From CAYMZZ01 sp046297935 (lineage in GTDB: Bacteria > Bacteroidota > Bacteroidia > Chitinophagales > Chitinophagaceae), in the NCBI GenBank assembly GCA_046297935.1, contig JBKBHA010000016.1:25504-89503 (forward strand): DNA of 64,000 nt, in the 5' to 3' direction. The notes under the pieces are model-generated. The model made no database searches and was not told where the DNA came from. It worked only from the letters and a program-made list of their open reading frames with translations. The position numbers and the translations under genes were made by a program. Of this stretch, positions 25,961-35,368 are shown in pieces (the first letter of the stretch is position 1; each line of letters starts with the position of its first letter).

Positions 25961-26100
25961 ATAATCTGCGTAAATCTGTGTAAAAATCTGCGTAAATCTG
26001 CGGGAACAGAAAACTATTTACTGTTCGCGTGTTTCAAAGCAGTGCAGCAGTTCTGTTCCCGCAGATTTACGCAGATTTTTGCACAGATTTACGCAGATCT
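25961..26100. repeat. dispersed imperfect inverted repeat, copy 2 (AATCTGCG family)
   Basis: The left arm (25,962-26,011) and right arm (26,051-26,100) are near-perfect reverse complements of about 50 bp, made of AATCTGCGTA-like units ending in GGGAACAGAA. The loop starts AACTATTTACTGTTCG, as in copy 1 at 18,058. No ORF lies within it. Confidence 0.8.
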
Positions 26101-26134
26101 TTTCAAACGCGAAACAACAACACCAAAACATTTG

Positions 26135-26241
26135 AACAACCAAACAACCAAACAACCAAACAACCAAACAACCAAACAACCAAACACCTAAACACCTAAA
26201 CAACTAAACAACCCAACAACTCAACAACTCAACAACTCAAC
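26135..26241. repeat. octamer tandem repeat CAACCAAA ahead of serine dehydratase gene
   Basis: About 13 units of CAACCAAA drifting into CACCTAAA and CAACTCAA run up to the ATG at 26,242. Together with the preceding two repeats it fills the whole 362-nt gap. There is no room for a conventional leader without it, so the mRNA 5' end probably contains the array. It is similar to the run before leuC. Confidence 0.8.
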
Positions 26242-27684
26242 ATGTCCTACGAACCCATATCCGTATTTGATATTTTCAAAATAGGCATTGGTCCTTCCAG
26301 CAGCCATACGCTGGGTCCATGGAGGGCGGCGCAGCAATTTTTGCAGGAACTGGAAGACCGGCAGCAGTTGCAGGATGTGCTGGGTGTAAGAGTTTTGTTG
26401 TTTGGTTCGCTTGCTAAAACAGGAGTTGGACACGGTACTGATGTGGCGGTGCAAATGGGACTGATGGGTGCAGACCCTGTGACCATACCGGTGGAAGATA
26501 TACCTGCACGGTTAAAAGATGTGATGTCGAAGAAGCGGTTGTTGCTGGAAGGTCGGCATGAAATTGAATTTGATCCCCGCGAGGACATTGTGTTTCTGGT
26601 TTCAGAAACCCTGCCGTTCCACAGCAATGCCCTCCAGTTTCAGGCGCGCATGCGAACGGGTGAGGACCAGGCGGCTACTTACTATTCGGTGGGTGGCGGA
26701 TTTGTAGTGCGCGAGGGCGAGCAGGCGGGCAGCAAACAATCGGTGCAGGTTCCTTTTCCTATCAACAATGCCGCCGACCTGTTGCACTGGTGCATCAAAA
26801 CAGGCATGTCGATACATGAAGTAGTTTGGGAAAATGAAACGGCCTGGAGGCCGGAAGCGAAAACCCGCGAGGGTCTGCTGCGTATATGGAATGTGATGCT
26901 GGATTGCATTTATCGCGGTTGCCATACTGAAGGCTTTCTGCCGGGCGGACTGAATGTAAAAAGGCGTGCCGCCGCGTTAAACAAGCGCTTGATGAAAAAT
27001 GCTGTTTACGACAATACGTCTGATTGGATGAATGCTATTCGAAGCGGCGGCAATCAGTTTCCCTATATCCTGGACTGGGTGAGCTGTTTTGCGCTGGCTG
27101 TTAATGAAGAGAACGCTTCATTTGGACGTGTAGTTACGGCACCTACCAATGGTGCTGCCGGTGTTATACCCGCCGTGCTTTTCTATTACCTGGTCTTTGT
27201 ACAACCCGCCAGCACGGCGGTGGAGCAGGAAGATCAGGTGTTGAGGTTCCTGAGCACGGCAGCAGAAATCGGGAGTATCTTCAAAAAAGGAGCGACCATT
27301 TCTGCTGCCATGGGTGGCTGCCAGGCAGAGATAGGCGTGTCGAGCGCCATGGCCGCAGCCGCATTAACCGAAGGTATGGGTGGAAGTCAGCGGCAGGCCA
27401 TGATGGCATCCGAAATAGCCATGGAACACCATCTGGGCATGACCTGCGACCCTATAGCCGGATTAGTACAGGTGCCCTGCATCGAAAGAAATACCATGGG
27501 TGCCATCAAAGCAATTACTGCTGCACAACTGGCTATGCAAAGCACGCCCGACTATGCCAAAGTATCGCTTGATGCGGTGATCAAAACCATGTGGGATACG
27601 GCGCAGGACATGAATCATAAATACAAAGAAACTGCCGACGGAGGATTAGCGGTGCATGTGCCGTTGAGCTTACCAGAATGCTGA
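26242..27684 (+). CDS. L-serine ammonia-lyase (iron-sulfur, single chain)
   Basis: The 480-residue enzyme deaminates L-serine to pyruvate. The N-terminal beta domain starts SVFDIFKIGIGPSSSHTLGP, split in the family as FKIGIGPSSSHT. The C-terminal alpha domain has the glycine-rich AAPTNGAAG-like segment TAPTNGAAGVIPAV and the cluster cysteines in GGCQAEIG and CDPIAGLVQVPCIERN. It is the fused sdaA-type form. The upstream octamer array directly abuts the ATG. Confidence 0.94.
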   Translation: MSYEPISVFDIFKIGIGPSSSHTLGPWRAAQQFLQELEDRQQLQDVLGVRVLLFGSLAKTGVGHGTDVAVQMGLMGADPVTIPVEDIPARLKDVMSKKRLLLEGRHEIEFDPREDIVFLVSETLPFHSNALQFQARMRTGEDQAATYYSVGGGFVVREGEQAGSKQSVQVPFPINNAADLLHWCIKTGMSIHEVVWENETAWRPEAKTREGLLRIWNVMLDCIYRGCHTEGFLPGGLNVKRRAAALNKRLMKNAVYDNTSDWMNAIRSGGNQFPYILDWVSCFALAVNEENASFGRVVTAPTNGAAGVIPAVLFYYLVFVQPASTAVEQEDQVLRFLSTAAEIGSIFKKGATISAAMGGCQAEIGVSSAMAAAALTEGMGGSQRQAMMASEIAMEHHLGMTCDPIAGLVQVPCIERNTMGAIKAITAAQLAMQSTPDYAKVSLDAVIKTMWDTAQDMNHKYKETADGGLAVHVPLSLPEC

Positions 27685-27717
27685 ACTGATTAATAGTTAG
27701 TAACTATTAATCATCAA

Positions 27718-28152
27718 TCAGGCTTGCCCGTGTATATAATTCTCCAACTGACTAATGGTTTCTTTCTGTGCCAGGATGGTTTCTTTTACGATATCGCTCA
27801 TGGATATAATTCCTGCCAGTTGGTCGTTCTGGAAAACGGGTAGGTAGCGTAGATTCTGCGCCGACATCAGCGACATGCAATGCTCAATACTATCGTCGGG
27901 TTTTAAAGAAGGCAACTCGGTGCTCATGATTTCCGACACTTTTGTGTCGCTGGAATGTTTGCCTTTCAAAATGACTTTGCGGGAATAGTCGCGTTCCGAC
28001 ACGATACCCATATACTGCCCCTGACGGGCAACCACTACAGAGCCGATGTTTTTTTCAGCCATCAGTTTGATGGCATCCAGCACGGTGGTATCGGGAGCAA
28101 CGGTAATAACAGAAGCGCCTTTGCGTTGCAGGATGGCATTGATTTTCTTCAT
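27718..28152 (-). CDS. CBS-domain pair protein
   Basis: The 144-residue protein consists of two CBS motifs (residues about 15-65 and 80-135), with VARQGQYMGIVSERDYSRKV, shown in the family as GIVSERD, and LAGIISMSDIVKE. Such stand-alone Bateman modules bind adenine nucleotides. No attached enzymatic domain is present. The partner is unknown. It is convergent with the serine dehydratase gene. Confidence 0.9.
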   Translation of the reverse strand: MKKINAILQRKGASVITVAPDTTVLDAIKLMAEKNIGSVVVARQGQYMGIVSERDYSRKVILKGKHSSDTKVSEIMSTELPSLKPDDSIEHCMSLMSAQNLRYLPVFQNDQLAGIISMSDIVKETILAQKETISQLENYIHGQA

Positions 28153-28180
28153 GCGGCAGCGTTTATTAATGGAATTTACG

Positions 28181-28211
28181 AAAAAAAAGAGCCGGAAAAA
28201 AATCCGGCTCT
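28181..28211 (-). terminator. intrinsic terminator of mqnE
   Basis: On the minus strand AGAGCCGGA pairs with TCCGGCTCT around a T-rich loop and is followed by TTTTTTT. It lies 18 nt after the mqnE stop. Confidence 0.85.
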
Positions 28212-28229
28212 GTTATCGTTGAAAAAGCA

Positions 28230-29405
28230 TTAGTTAAGTAGGGCAGGGTCCTGCAGATCACTGTCGCTGATGCCCGAGTAGTCGCGAATTTCATTGTAAA
28301 GCGTATCGCGTTCCACCGGCCGGCGACGAGTCTGACGGATCAGATTCACCAGCTCTCCGGTGCTCATGGAAGGTGATTGCTCTTCGGAACCTGCCATGGA
28401 ATAGATCTTCGTGCTGTCGTCGATAGTGCCGTCAATATCGTTTACGCCGAAGGAAAGACTCAGTTGCGCGTTCTGGCGACCCAGCATGGGCCAATATGCT
28501 TTGAGATGCGGGAAATTATCGAGGTAGATTCGGGCAATGGCATACATGCGCATATCTTCTACCAGGCTGGTTTCGGGGAGGTGGCTCATATCGTTGTCCT
28601 GATTCCGAAACTTCAGCGGGATGAAAGTATTGAAACCGCCGGTGCGATCCTGTAATTCACGGAGCTGGCGCATATGGTCGATGCGGTGATGATAGTTTTC
28701 AACATGGCCATAAAGCATGGTGGCGTTGGTATGCATACCCAGTTGGTGGGCTGTTTCATGAATCTTGAGCCAGCCGGCACCATCTACTTTATCCGCGCAA
28801 ATTTGTTCTCTTACTTCGGGATGAAATATTTCGGCACCACCGCCGGGCAGCGATTGTAGTCCAGCCTCTTTCAGGTATTTCAATCCGTCTTCTACCGACA
28901 GTTTTGCTTTGCGAAACATGTAATCGAGTTCAACCGCTGTAAATCCTTTAATGTGCAGGTCGGGCCGGTGAGCATGGATATTGCGAAGCAGTTCACCAAA
29001 GAATTCGAGATTCATTTTGGGGTGTACCCCGCCTACAATATGTACTTCTGTAACCGGTTTGCCATCGTAGCCTTTTACGATGTCGAGCATTTGTTGAAGG
29101 CTCATTTCCCAACCCTCGTTGCGGTGCGCATATACCCGGCTATAAGAACAGAAATGACAGGAATAAACGCATACATTGGTGGGTTCAATATGGAAATTGC
29201 GATTAAAATAAGTAGTGTGGCCGTGTAGTCGCTCACGTATATGGTTGGCCAGGGCTCCCACAAAAGCCAGGCTGCCTTTTTCGAACAGGAGTAGGGCATC
29301 TTCGTCGGTAATCCGGACCTTATTCTTCACTTTTTCCGCTATTGCAGCCAGTTCGGGGTCGGTAGTCAGATTGGCCAGCAGGGGAGTCGTCAACACATCA
29401 GCCAT
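28230..29405 (-). CDS. mqnE: aminofutalosine synthase (radical SAM, menaquinone)
   Basis: The protein, about 391 residues, has the radical SAM motif CVYSCHFCSY (CxxxCxxC) near residue 75. HIVGGVHPKM, SLPGGGAEIF and ATMLYGHVE are typical of the MqnE/MqnC/CofH family. The combination fits MqnE, which joins 1-carboxyvinyl-oxybenzoate to SAM in the futalosine route. The ATG at 29,405 is chosen because a TTG upstream would fall on the promoter. MqnC, a close paralogue, is the main alternative. Confidence 0.88.
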   Translation of the reverse strand: MADVLTTPLLANLTTDPELAAIAEKVKNKVRITDEDALLLFEKGSLAFVGALANHIRERLHGHTTYFNRNFHIEPTNVCVYSCHFCSYSRVYAHRNEGWEMSLQQMLDIVKGYDGKPVTEVHIVGGVHPKMNLEFFGELLRNIHAHRPDLHIKGFTAVELDYMFRKAKLSVEDGLKYLKEAGLQSLPGGGAEIFHPEVREQICADKVDGAGWLKIHETAHQLGMHTNATMLYGHVENYHHRIDHMRQLRELQDRTGGFNTFIPLKFRNQDNDMSHLPETSLVEDMRMYAIARIYLDNFPHLKAYWPMLGRQNAQLSLSFGVNDIDGTIDDSTKIYSMAGSEEQSPSMSTGELVNLIRQTRRRPVERDTLYNEIRDYSGISDSDLQDPALLN

Positions 29406-29420
29406 AGTTCGAAATTTTGG

Positions 29421-29428
29421 CAAAGGTA
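29421..29428 (-). promoter_or_regulatory. -7 promoter element of mqnE
   Basis: TACCTTTG on the minus strand matches TAnnTTTG exactly and stands 15 nt before the ATG at 29,405. The -33 element is less clear (TTTC about 21 nt upstream). Confidence 0.45.
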
Positions 29429-29514
29429 CGATGGAAAATCAGATTGCCCGAAAGCAGCGGCAATAAGGAAAATATGTATCTTTCTTTTTAATATTCAAAC
29501 TAATACGGTTTTGC

Positions 29515-30768
29515 ATGGGACTGAAGATCCGCCTCACTATACTCAGTTTTCTGGAGTTTTTTATTTGGGGATCATGGCTGATTACAATTGGTGCCTACTG
29601 GTTTCAAAACAAGCAATGGGACGGGCAGGATTTCGGTGCCATATTTTCCACGATGGGCCTTTCTGCCATTTTTATGCCGGCATTGATGGGCATTATTGCC
29701 GACCGCTATATAAATGCGGAACGGCTGCTGGGTATTTGCCATTTAGCGGGGGCAATGGTGCTGGCGTACCTGCCGCAGGTGAATGATCCACATAGTTTTT
29801 ATTATGTGTTGCTGCTTTATATGGTTTTTTACATGCCTACGCTGGCTTTGGCCAACACAGTTTCCTATTACGCGCTTTCCAGATCGGGGTTGGATATCGT
29901 AAAGTCCTTTCCGCCCATTCGCGTTTTCGGTACCATCGGTTTTATTGTGGCCATGTGGATCGTTAGTTTAATGAAACTGGAGACTTCGGCGGGACAGTTT
30001 TACGTAGCAGCTTCTGCATCTGCCTTGCTGGGCCTTTATTCTTTCACATTGCCACCCTGTATACCTCGTGGAAAGCTTGAAGGCAACAGGTCCGTGTCGG
30101 AAATATTGGGATTAAAAGCATTTACACTTTTCCGAATTCCCAAAATGGCCATTTTCTTTTTGTTTGCAATGCTGCTGGGAGCAGCTCTGCAACTCACCAA
30201 TGCCTATGGGGACACTTTCTTACATGATTTTGGAAAAATAGATGCGTATAAAGACACTTTACTGGTGGAGTATCCTGCTATCATCATGTCTATATCCCAG
30301 ATGTCGGAGACGCTATTCATTCTTGCCATTCCTTTTTTCCTTCGCCGGTTTGGAATAAAGCAGGTAATGTTATTTAGTATGATTGCCTGGGTGCTGCGCT
30401 TCGGGCTTTTCGCTTACGGAGATCCGGCAGGCGGACTTTGGATGATCATCCTATCTTGTATTGTATACGGTATGGCCTTCGATTTCTTCAATATATCAGG
30501 CTCATTGTTTGTAGATACACAAGTAGAGCCCGGCATACGTGCCAGCGCCCAGGGTATTTTCATGATGATGACAAATGGCATTGGCGCCTGGTTGGGAAGC
30601 ATGATCAGCGGCATTGTAATCGCCCGGTATTTTACAAATGCAGATAAAAGCCTCGATTGGCAGGGAATCTGGACCAGTTTTGCGGCTTATGCAGCTGTAG
30701 TGGCGCTGCTGTTCGTCGTTTTATTCCGACATAAACATGAACCTGCGGAGGTCAAAATTTCACATTGA
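29515..30768 (+). CDS. NupG-type nucleoside MFS permease
   Basis: The 417-residue protein has 12 predicted membrane spans. It starts LKIRLTILSFLEFFIWGSW and shows IRVFGTIGFI and MPTLALANTVSYYAL, features of the nucleoside:H+ symporter family (NupG/XapB). It is a monocistronic unit with a TATCTTTC element about 35 nt upstream. The exact nucleoside is not readable. Confidence 0.88.
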   Translation: MGLKIRLTILSFLEFFIWGSWLITIGAYWFQNKQWDGQDFGAIFSTMGLSAIFMPALMGIIADRYINAERLLGICHLAGAMVLAYLPQVNDPHSFYYVLLLYMVFYMPTLALANTVSYYALSRSGLDIVKSFPPIRVFGTIGFIVAMWIVSLMKLETSAGQFYVAASASALLGLYSFTLPPCIPRGKLEGNRSVSEILGLKAFTLFRIPKMAIFFLFAMLLGAALQLTNAYGDTFLHDFGKIDAYKDTLLVEYPAIIMSISQMSETLFILAIPFFLRRFGIKQVMLFSMIAWVLRFGLFAYGDPAGGLWMIILSCIVYGMAFDFFNISGSLFVDTQVEPGIRASAQGIFMMMTNGIGAWLGSMISGIVIARYFTNADKSLDWQGIWTSFAAYAAVVALLFVVLFRHKHEPAEVKISH

Positions 30769-30769
30769 A

Positions 30770-30906
30770 TTGTAGAGACGCGATGCATCGCGTCTCGCAA
30801 AGGGCATTCATCGTAGAAACGCGACGCATCGAATTGTGGAAACGCGACGCATCGAATTGTAGAGACGCGATGCGTCGCGTCTCTACGTACGCATCGCGTG
30901 TCCACG
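30770..30906. repeat. GTAGAGACGCGATGC palindromic repeat cluster
   Basis: Four related units lie after the permease gene. A perfect 22-bp palindrome is at 30,775-30,796 and a 28-bp one (12-bp arms, loop TGCG) at 30,859-30,886, with two half-units ACGCGACGCATCGAATTGT between them. The family of GTAGAGACGCGAT palindromes is known from other bacteria as a REP-like dispersed repeat. The block may add to termination. Confidence 0.8.
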
Positions 30907-30913
30907 AACAGGC

Positions 30914-30948
30914 AAAAAAATCCCCGGCATCGCCGGGGATTTTTTTTG
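30914..30948. terminator. bidirectional intrinsic terminator
   Basis: AATCCCCGGC and GCCGGGGATT surround a 3-nt loop, with seven A's on the left and eight T's on the right. It serves the permease gene from the left and trxA from the right. Confidence 0.9.
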
Positions 30949-30949
30949 C

Positions 30950-31267
30950 TTAGATATGCGCCTCAATCTTTTTCACAAAATTGCTTTTTGGCTGCGCGCC
31001 CACCAGTTTGTCTACCACCTGGCCACCCTTGATAAACAGGATAGCAGGAATAGAAGTAATGCCATAGTTCATCGACACCTGAGGGTTATTGTCCACATTC
31101 ACTTTACCTACATTCACTTTGCCATCATACTCTTTTGCCAACTCTTCAATAACAGGTCCGATTGCGCGACAGGGACCGCACCATTCTGCCCAAAAATCTA
31201 CCACAGTAAGTTTATCCGACGCCAGTACATCCGACTGGAAATTGGAGTCATTGAATTCTTTTGCCAT
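30950..31267 (-). CDS. trxA: thioredoxin
   Basis: The 105-residue protein has the redox motif in FWAEWCGPCRAIGP, the cis-proline region SIPAILFIKGG, and a standard thioredoxin fold length. It is cytoplasmic, with no signal peptide. It is a single gene between a strong terminator and its own promoter. Confidence 0.96.
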   Translation of the reverse strand: MAKEFNDSNFQSDVLASDKLTVVDFWAEWCGPCRAIGPVIEELAKEYDGKVNVGKVNVDNNPQVSMNYGITSIPAILFIKGGQVVDKLVGAQPKSNFVKKIEAHI

Positions 31268-31307
31268 TGTATCTATTTTAAGTTTTAATGTTTACAGAAA
31301 CAGGTTG

Positions 31308-31339
31308 CAAATTTAAGTCCGCAAATACTAACAGTCCAA
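31308..31339 (-). promoter_or_regulatory. Bacteroidota-type promoter of trxA
   Basis: On the minus strand TTGG and TAAATTTG are separated by exactly 20 nt, with the -7 element a perfect TAnnTTTG. It stands about 40 nt before the ATG. Confidence 0.6.
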
Positions 31340-31452
31340 GTTGGCAGAAAGTTGTGCATAACTTGCCAGCCAGTCAGCGGGCCACAGTCTTATTGACAGC
31401 ACTATAACAAATTCTATAGTTTTCTTTTTCAGTGTTTTAACATTGGTTGTTG

Positions 31453-34400
31453 TCAGTTCAACTGCACCTGCACTTCCCAATCGGGATTTGCTTCCAGGTA
31501 ACGAATCAGGTCATCGTTCATCCGAAAGCTGTTGGTGCCGGTGGCAAGACTGATCCGCATGTTCTGCCGGGGGTCTTTAACCACAAGGCGAAGCGTGGTA
31601 CTACCGTTGCGATACATTTTCAGATTGCCAGAGAGAAAACGGATCAATTCCTCCGACACATCAGCAGGATGCAATTCGATCTGTAACTGCTTGGTCTGAC
31701 TTTCTTTGATATTTTCTGCCAGCGACACACTACTCATCTTGAATTCATATTCGTCGCGCCCAAAGCGGGCTTTGAGGTAGCCGGTGATATAGAGTGCCGT
31801 TCCCGGTGCCAGCAGTGGAGAAAAACGGAGGTAATCTTCTTTGAATAAGGTCACTTCCACTTTTCCGGAATAATCTTCCAGCATGAAGCGACCGAACTTG
31901 TTGCCGTTTTGTGCGGTACGGTGATCGGCAGACGATACCAATGCCACCAGCCTGAACAAGCGCCCCGGATTAGGTTGAAGCTTAATGGTGTCGCGGAATT
32001 CCAAAAACTCGGCGATGGAGGTAATGCCGTAATGTTTGAATTCAAACTTATAATGATCGAGCGGATGTCCGCTCAGGAACATGCCGGTTACATCCTTTTC
32101 GAAGTTGAGCTGTTCGGTGAGCGGCCAGGGCTCGCAGTCGGGAATTCGCGGAGGCGGTATCTCCATATCAATGGCCATGTCGCCAAACAGGGTAGCAGAA
32201 GAGGTAACCTGTTGGGCCGTGACCACCTGTCCGTACTTGATAATTTTCTCAAGTCCGGTAACGGTGTCGCCTTCGCCAACATTGAAATATTGCCGCCGAT
32301 GAAGAGCGGTAAAGCAATCGAAGGCACCTGCATAAGCCAGGCTTTCCAGTGTCTTCTTATTGACCGTGCGTTGATTGATTCTTTTGATGAAATCGAATAT
32401 ATCGAGATAGGAACCATCCTTACCTCTTTCTTCGATGATGCTCTCCACTGCCGCTTCGCCCACACCTTTCAATCCACCAAGTCCAAAACGGATTTCGCCG
32501 GCTTTGTTTACGGCAAAGCCCTTTAGCGATTCATTGATATCGGGCCCCAGTACTTTAATGCCCATTCGCTTACACTCTTCCATGAAGAAGGTGATTTTAT
32601 CAATGCTGCCGGCGTTGTTTAAGACGGCCGACATATATTCTCCCGGATAATGCGCTTTGAGGTAAGCCGTCTGATAGGCTACAAAAGCATAACAGGTGGA
32701 GTGCGATTTGTTGAACGCGTATTGCGCAAATGCTTCCCAGTCGGTCCAGATTTTTTCCAGTTTATCGGCCGGATAATTTTTTTCGGTAGCACCCTTTACA
32801 AACTGCGCCTTCATTTTATCAAGCACCGCCTTCTGCTTTTTACCCATCGCTTTTCTAAGCACATCCGCATCGCCCTTGCTGAAACCGGCCAGGCTTTGCG
32901 CCAGCAACATTACCTGTTCCTGATAAACGGTAATGCCATAGGTTTCTTCCAGGTATTCTGCCATTTCCGGCAGGTCGTAGGTAATAGGCTCCCGGCCATG
33001 TTTTCGCTCGATATAATTGGGGATATAGGCAATTGGACCGGGGCGATAAAGCGCGTTCATGGCGATAAGGTCGCCAAACTTATCCGGCTTTAGTTCGCGT
33101 AGGTATTTTTGCATACCCGGACTTTCAAACTGGAAGGTACCGATGGTAGCGCCATGCTGATAGAGCTCGAAGGTTTTGGAATCGTCGAGGGGAATATTGT
33201 CGATGTCGATTTCGACATTATGGTTTTGTTTGATCAGTTGAAGCGCATTCTTTATAATGGTGAGGGTTTTCAAACCCAGGAAGTCCATTTTTATTACACC
33301 GGCTTCTTCAATTACATTTCCTTCAATTTGCGTAACCCAGAGCGGCGAATCTTTCGCTACCGCTACCGGCAATAGTTCGGTAAGGTCTTTAGGGGCAATG
33401 ATGATGCCGGCCGCATGAATACCGGTATTGCGTACTGAACCTTCCAGGCGTTCGGCTTCATGAAGTACTTTGCTGGCGGGCGTATCGGTTTGGTCGTATA
33501 TTTCCCGAATTCGGCGCACCAGTTCAAGATCTTCCGCTCCCAGTCCATCTTTTTCCTCCAGTGATTTTTCACCGTCTTTACTGCGCATGGGCGCGTGTAA
33601 TACGCGCCGAAGTTCGATACCGGGTCGTTCCGGCACCAGTTTGGCAAGCGCATTCGATTCGGCCAAAGGCAGGTCCATTACACGGGCCACGTCCTTGATA
33701 CTCATTTTGGCAGCCATAGTGCCGTAGGTAATGATCTGGGCCACCTGGTTCTGCCCATATTTTCCTACAACATAGTCGATCACTTTCTGCCGCCCTTCAT
33801 CATCGAAGTCGGTATCGATATCGGGCATCGACTTACGGTCGGGGTTAAGAAACCTTTCGAACAGCAAATTGTACTTGATGGGATCAATATTGGTGATGCC
33901 GGTACAATAGGCTACTACCGAGCCGGCAGCCGAACCACGACCTGGACCAATGAATACGCCAATGTCACGACCAGCCTTGATGAAATCGCTTACGATCAAA
34001 AAGTAGCCGGCGAATCCCATCGTTTTAATAGTGTATAACTCAAAACGGATGCGCTCGTCAATTTCGGGAGTAATTTCGCTGTACCGTTCATGCGCACCCT
34101 TCCAGGTCAGATGTTCGAGGTATTCGTCCTGGCTGGCAAACTCTTTTGGTACCTGGAAAAAGGGAAGAAGAATGTCCCGCTTCAGATTGAGCAGGTCTAC
34201 CTTGCCCACGATTTCGTTGGTATTGTCAATGGCTTCCGGCAGATCGTGGAACACCGATTGCATCTCGGCCGTTTTTTTGAAATAGAACTGATCGTTGGGA
34301 AAAGCAAATCGCTTGCCTTTCACATTGATGTCGTCGTCGGCAAAATCGCGCATGGCCGGCGTGCTGATTTTTTCGCCGGTATTGATGCAAAGCAGGATGT

Positions 34401-35076
34401 CGTGCGCGTTGAAATCGCTTTGTTCTACGTAATGCGAATCGTTGCTGGCAATGATCTTTACATTGTATTTACGGGCCAGCCTGACCAGTACTTCATTTAC
34501 CCGATCCTGCTCCGCCATGCCATGCCGCTGCAGCTCCACATAAAAATCGTCCTGGAAAATATTGAGCCACCATTTGAATTCATTTTCACCTGCTTCTTCA
34601 CCCTGCCTCAAAATTGCCTGCGGCACCGAGGCGCCAAGGCAGCAGGTGGTGGCAATAAGACCTTCATGATGTTTTAAGATTAACTCCTTGTCAATACGGG
34701 GATACTTGCTATACAGACCCTCAATATACCCTAGCGAAGTCAGCTTAACCAGATTGCGATAACCCTGTTCATTTTTTGCCAGCAGAATCTGATGGTTGCG
34801 TTGATCCTTTTGTTCTTTGGTGAAAGTTTTTTGATGCCGGTTGGCCGTGATGTAAAATTCACAACCTACAATGGGTTTCACTTTTACCTGGCCGTTTTCA
34901 TCTTTATGTTTGTAAGCTTCCGACACAAACTCAAAAACGCCGAACATATTTCCATGATCACTGATCGCCAAAGCGGGCATGCCATCGGCCATGGCCTTTT
35001 TGTATAGATCCTTGATGGAGGCAGCTCCATCCAATAGCGAAAACTGGGTATGTACGTGCAGGTGACTAAACTTCAT
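31453..35076 (-). CDS. dnaE: DNA polymerase III alpha subunit
   Basis: The 1207-residue replicative polymerase starts with a PHP domain (FSHLHVHTQFSLLDG, AISDHGNMFG). The polymerase palm has the catalytic aspartates in MPDIDTDFDD and a GPGRGSAAGS loop. A later segment has HhH and OB-fold domains (RLFRLVALVSS, FMLEDYSGKVEV). No intein or frameshift is present. It is monocistronic, with 291 nt of spacer to the divergent NlpC/P60 gene; I see no clear promoter there for dnaE. Confidence 0.96.
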   Translation of the reverse strand: MKFSHLHVHTQFSLLDGAASIKDLYKKAMADGMPALAISDHGNMFGVFEFVSEAYKHKDENGQVKVKPIVGCEFYITANRHQKTFTKEQKDQRNHQILLAKNEQGYRNLVKLTSLGYIEGLYSKYPRIDKELILKHHEGLIATTCCLGASVPQAILRQGEEAGENEFKWWLNIFQDDFYVELQRHGMAEQDRVNEVLVRLARKYNVKIIASNDSHYVEQSDFNAHDILLCINTGEKISTPAMRDFADDDINVKGKRFAFPNDQFYFKKTAEMQSVFHDLPEAIDNTNEIVGKVDLLNLKRDILLPFFQVPKEFASQDEYLEHLTWKGAHERYSEITPEIDERIRFELYTIKTMGFAGYFLIVSDFIKAGRDIGVFIGPGRGSAAGSVVAYCTGITNIDPIKYNLLFERFLNPDRKSMPDIDTDFDDEGRQKVIDYVVGKYGQNQVAQIITYGTMAAKMSIKDVARVMDLPLAESNALAKLVPERPGIELRRVLHAPMRSKDGEKSLEEKDGLGAEDLELVRRIREIYDQTDTPASKVLHEAERLEGSVRNTGIHAAGIIIAPKDLTELLPVAVAKDSPLWVTQIEGNVIEEAGVIKMDFLGLKTLTIIKNALQLIKQNHNVEIDIDNIPLDDSKTFELYQHGATIGTFQFESPGMQKYLRELKPDKFGDLIAMNALYRPGPIAYIPNYIERKHGREPITYDLPEMAEYLEETYGITVYQEQVMLLAQSLAGFSKGDADVLRKAMGKKQKAVLDKMKAQFVKGATEKNYPADKLEKIWTDWEAFAQYAFNKSHSTCYAFVAYQTAYLKAHYPGEYMSAVLNNAGSIDKITFFMEECKRMGIKVLGPDINESLKGFAVNKAGEIRFGLGGLKGVGEAAVESIIEERGKDGSYLDIFDFIKRINQRTVNKKTLESLAYAGAFDCFTALHRRQYFNVGEGDTVTGLEKIIKYGQVVTAQQVTSSATLFGDMAIDMEIPPPRIPDCEPWPLTEQLNFEKDVTGMFLSGHPLDHYKFEFKHYGITSIAEFLEFRDTIKLQPNPGRLFRLVALVSSADHRTAQNGNKFGRFMLEDYSGKVEVTLFKEDYLRFSPLLAPGTALYITGYLKARFGRDEYEFKMSSVSLAENIKESQTKQLQIELHPADVSEELIRFLSGNLKMYRNGSTTLRLVVKDPRQNMRISLATGTNSFRMNDDLIRYLEANPDWEVQVQLN

Positions 35077-35368
35077 GATCTACTGGTTTTCCGGCCGGAG
35101 TGGAGTCCGTTCCTTCACTGAAATCAATACATGGCCGGACAGCAAATTTCCTGAATTCGGCATGAAAGGCCTTTTAATTTAATCCACATTCCAGTTAGCA
35201 TGGAAATAGAAACTTTAGCTGCTATTTCAATGCTTAAGCTACTTGCTTTCAGTGAGTTGTGCGCTGCGCAATTTTTGCAGGACCAATTCGTTCTGTAACA
35301 GCCGCTTATTCAGCGAAATATCCTATATTTTTGCCGATGCCTGCAGGCAGCTCTAAAAGAAAGATACA

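Noticed and set aside
25868..26241. Possible CRISPR array
   Set aside because: The units are 7-8 bp and directly adjacent without unique spacers. They are tandem repeats, and no cas genes are near.
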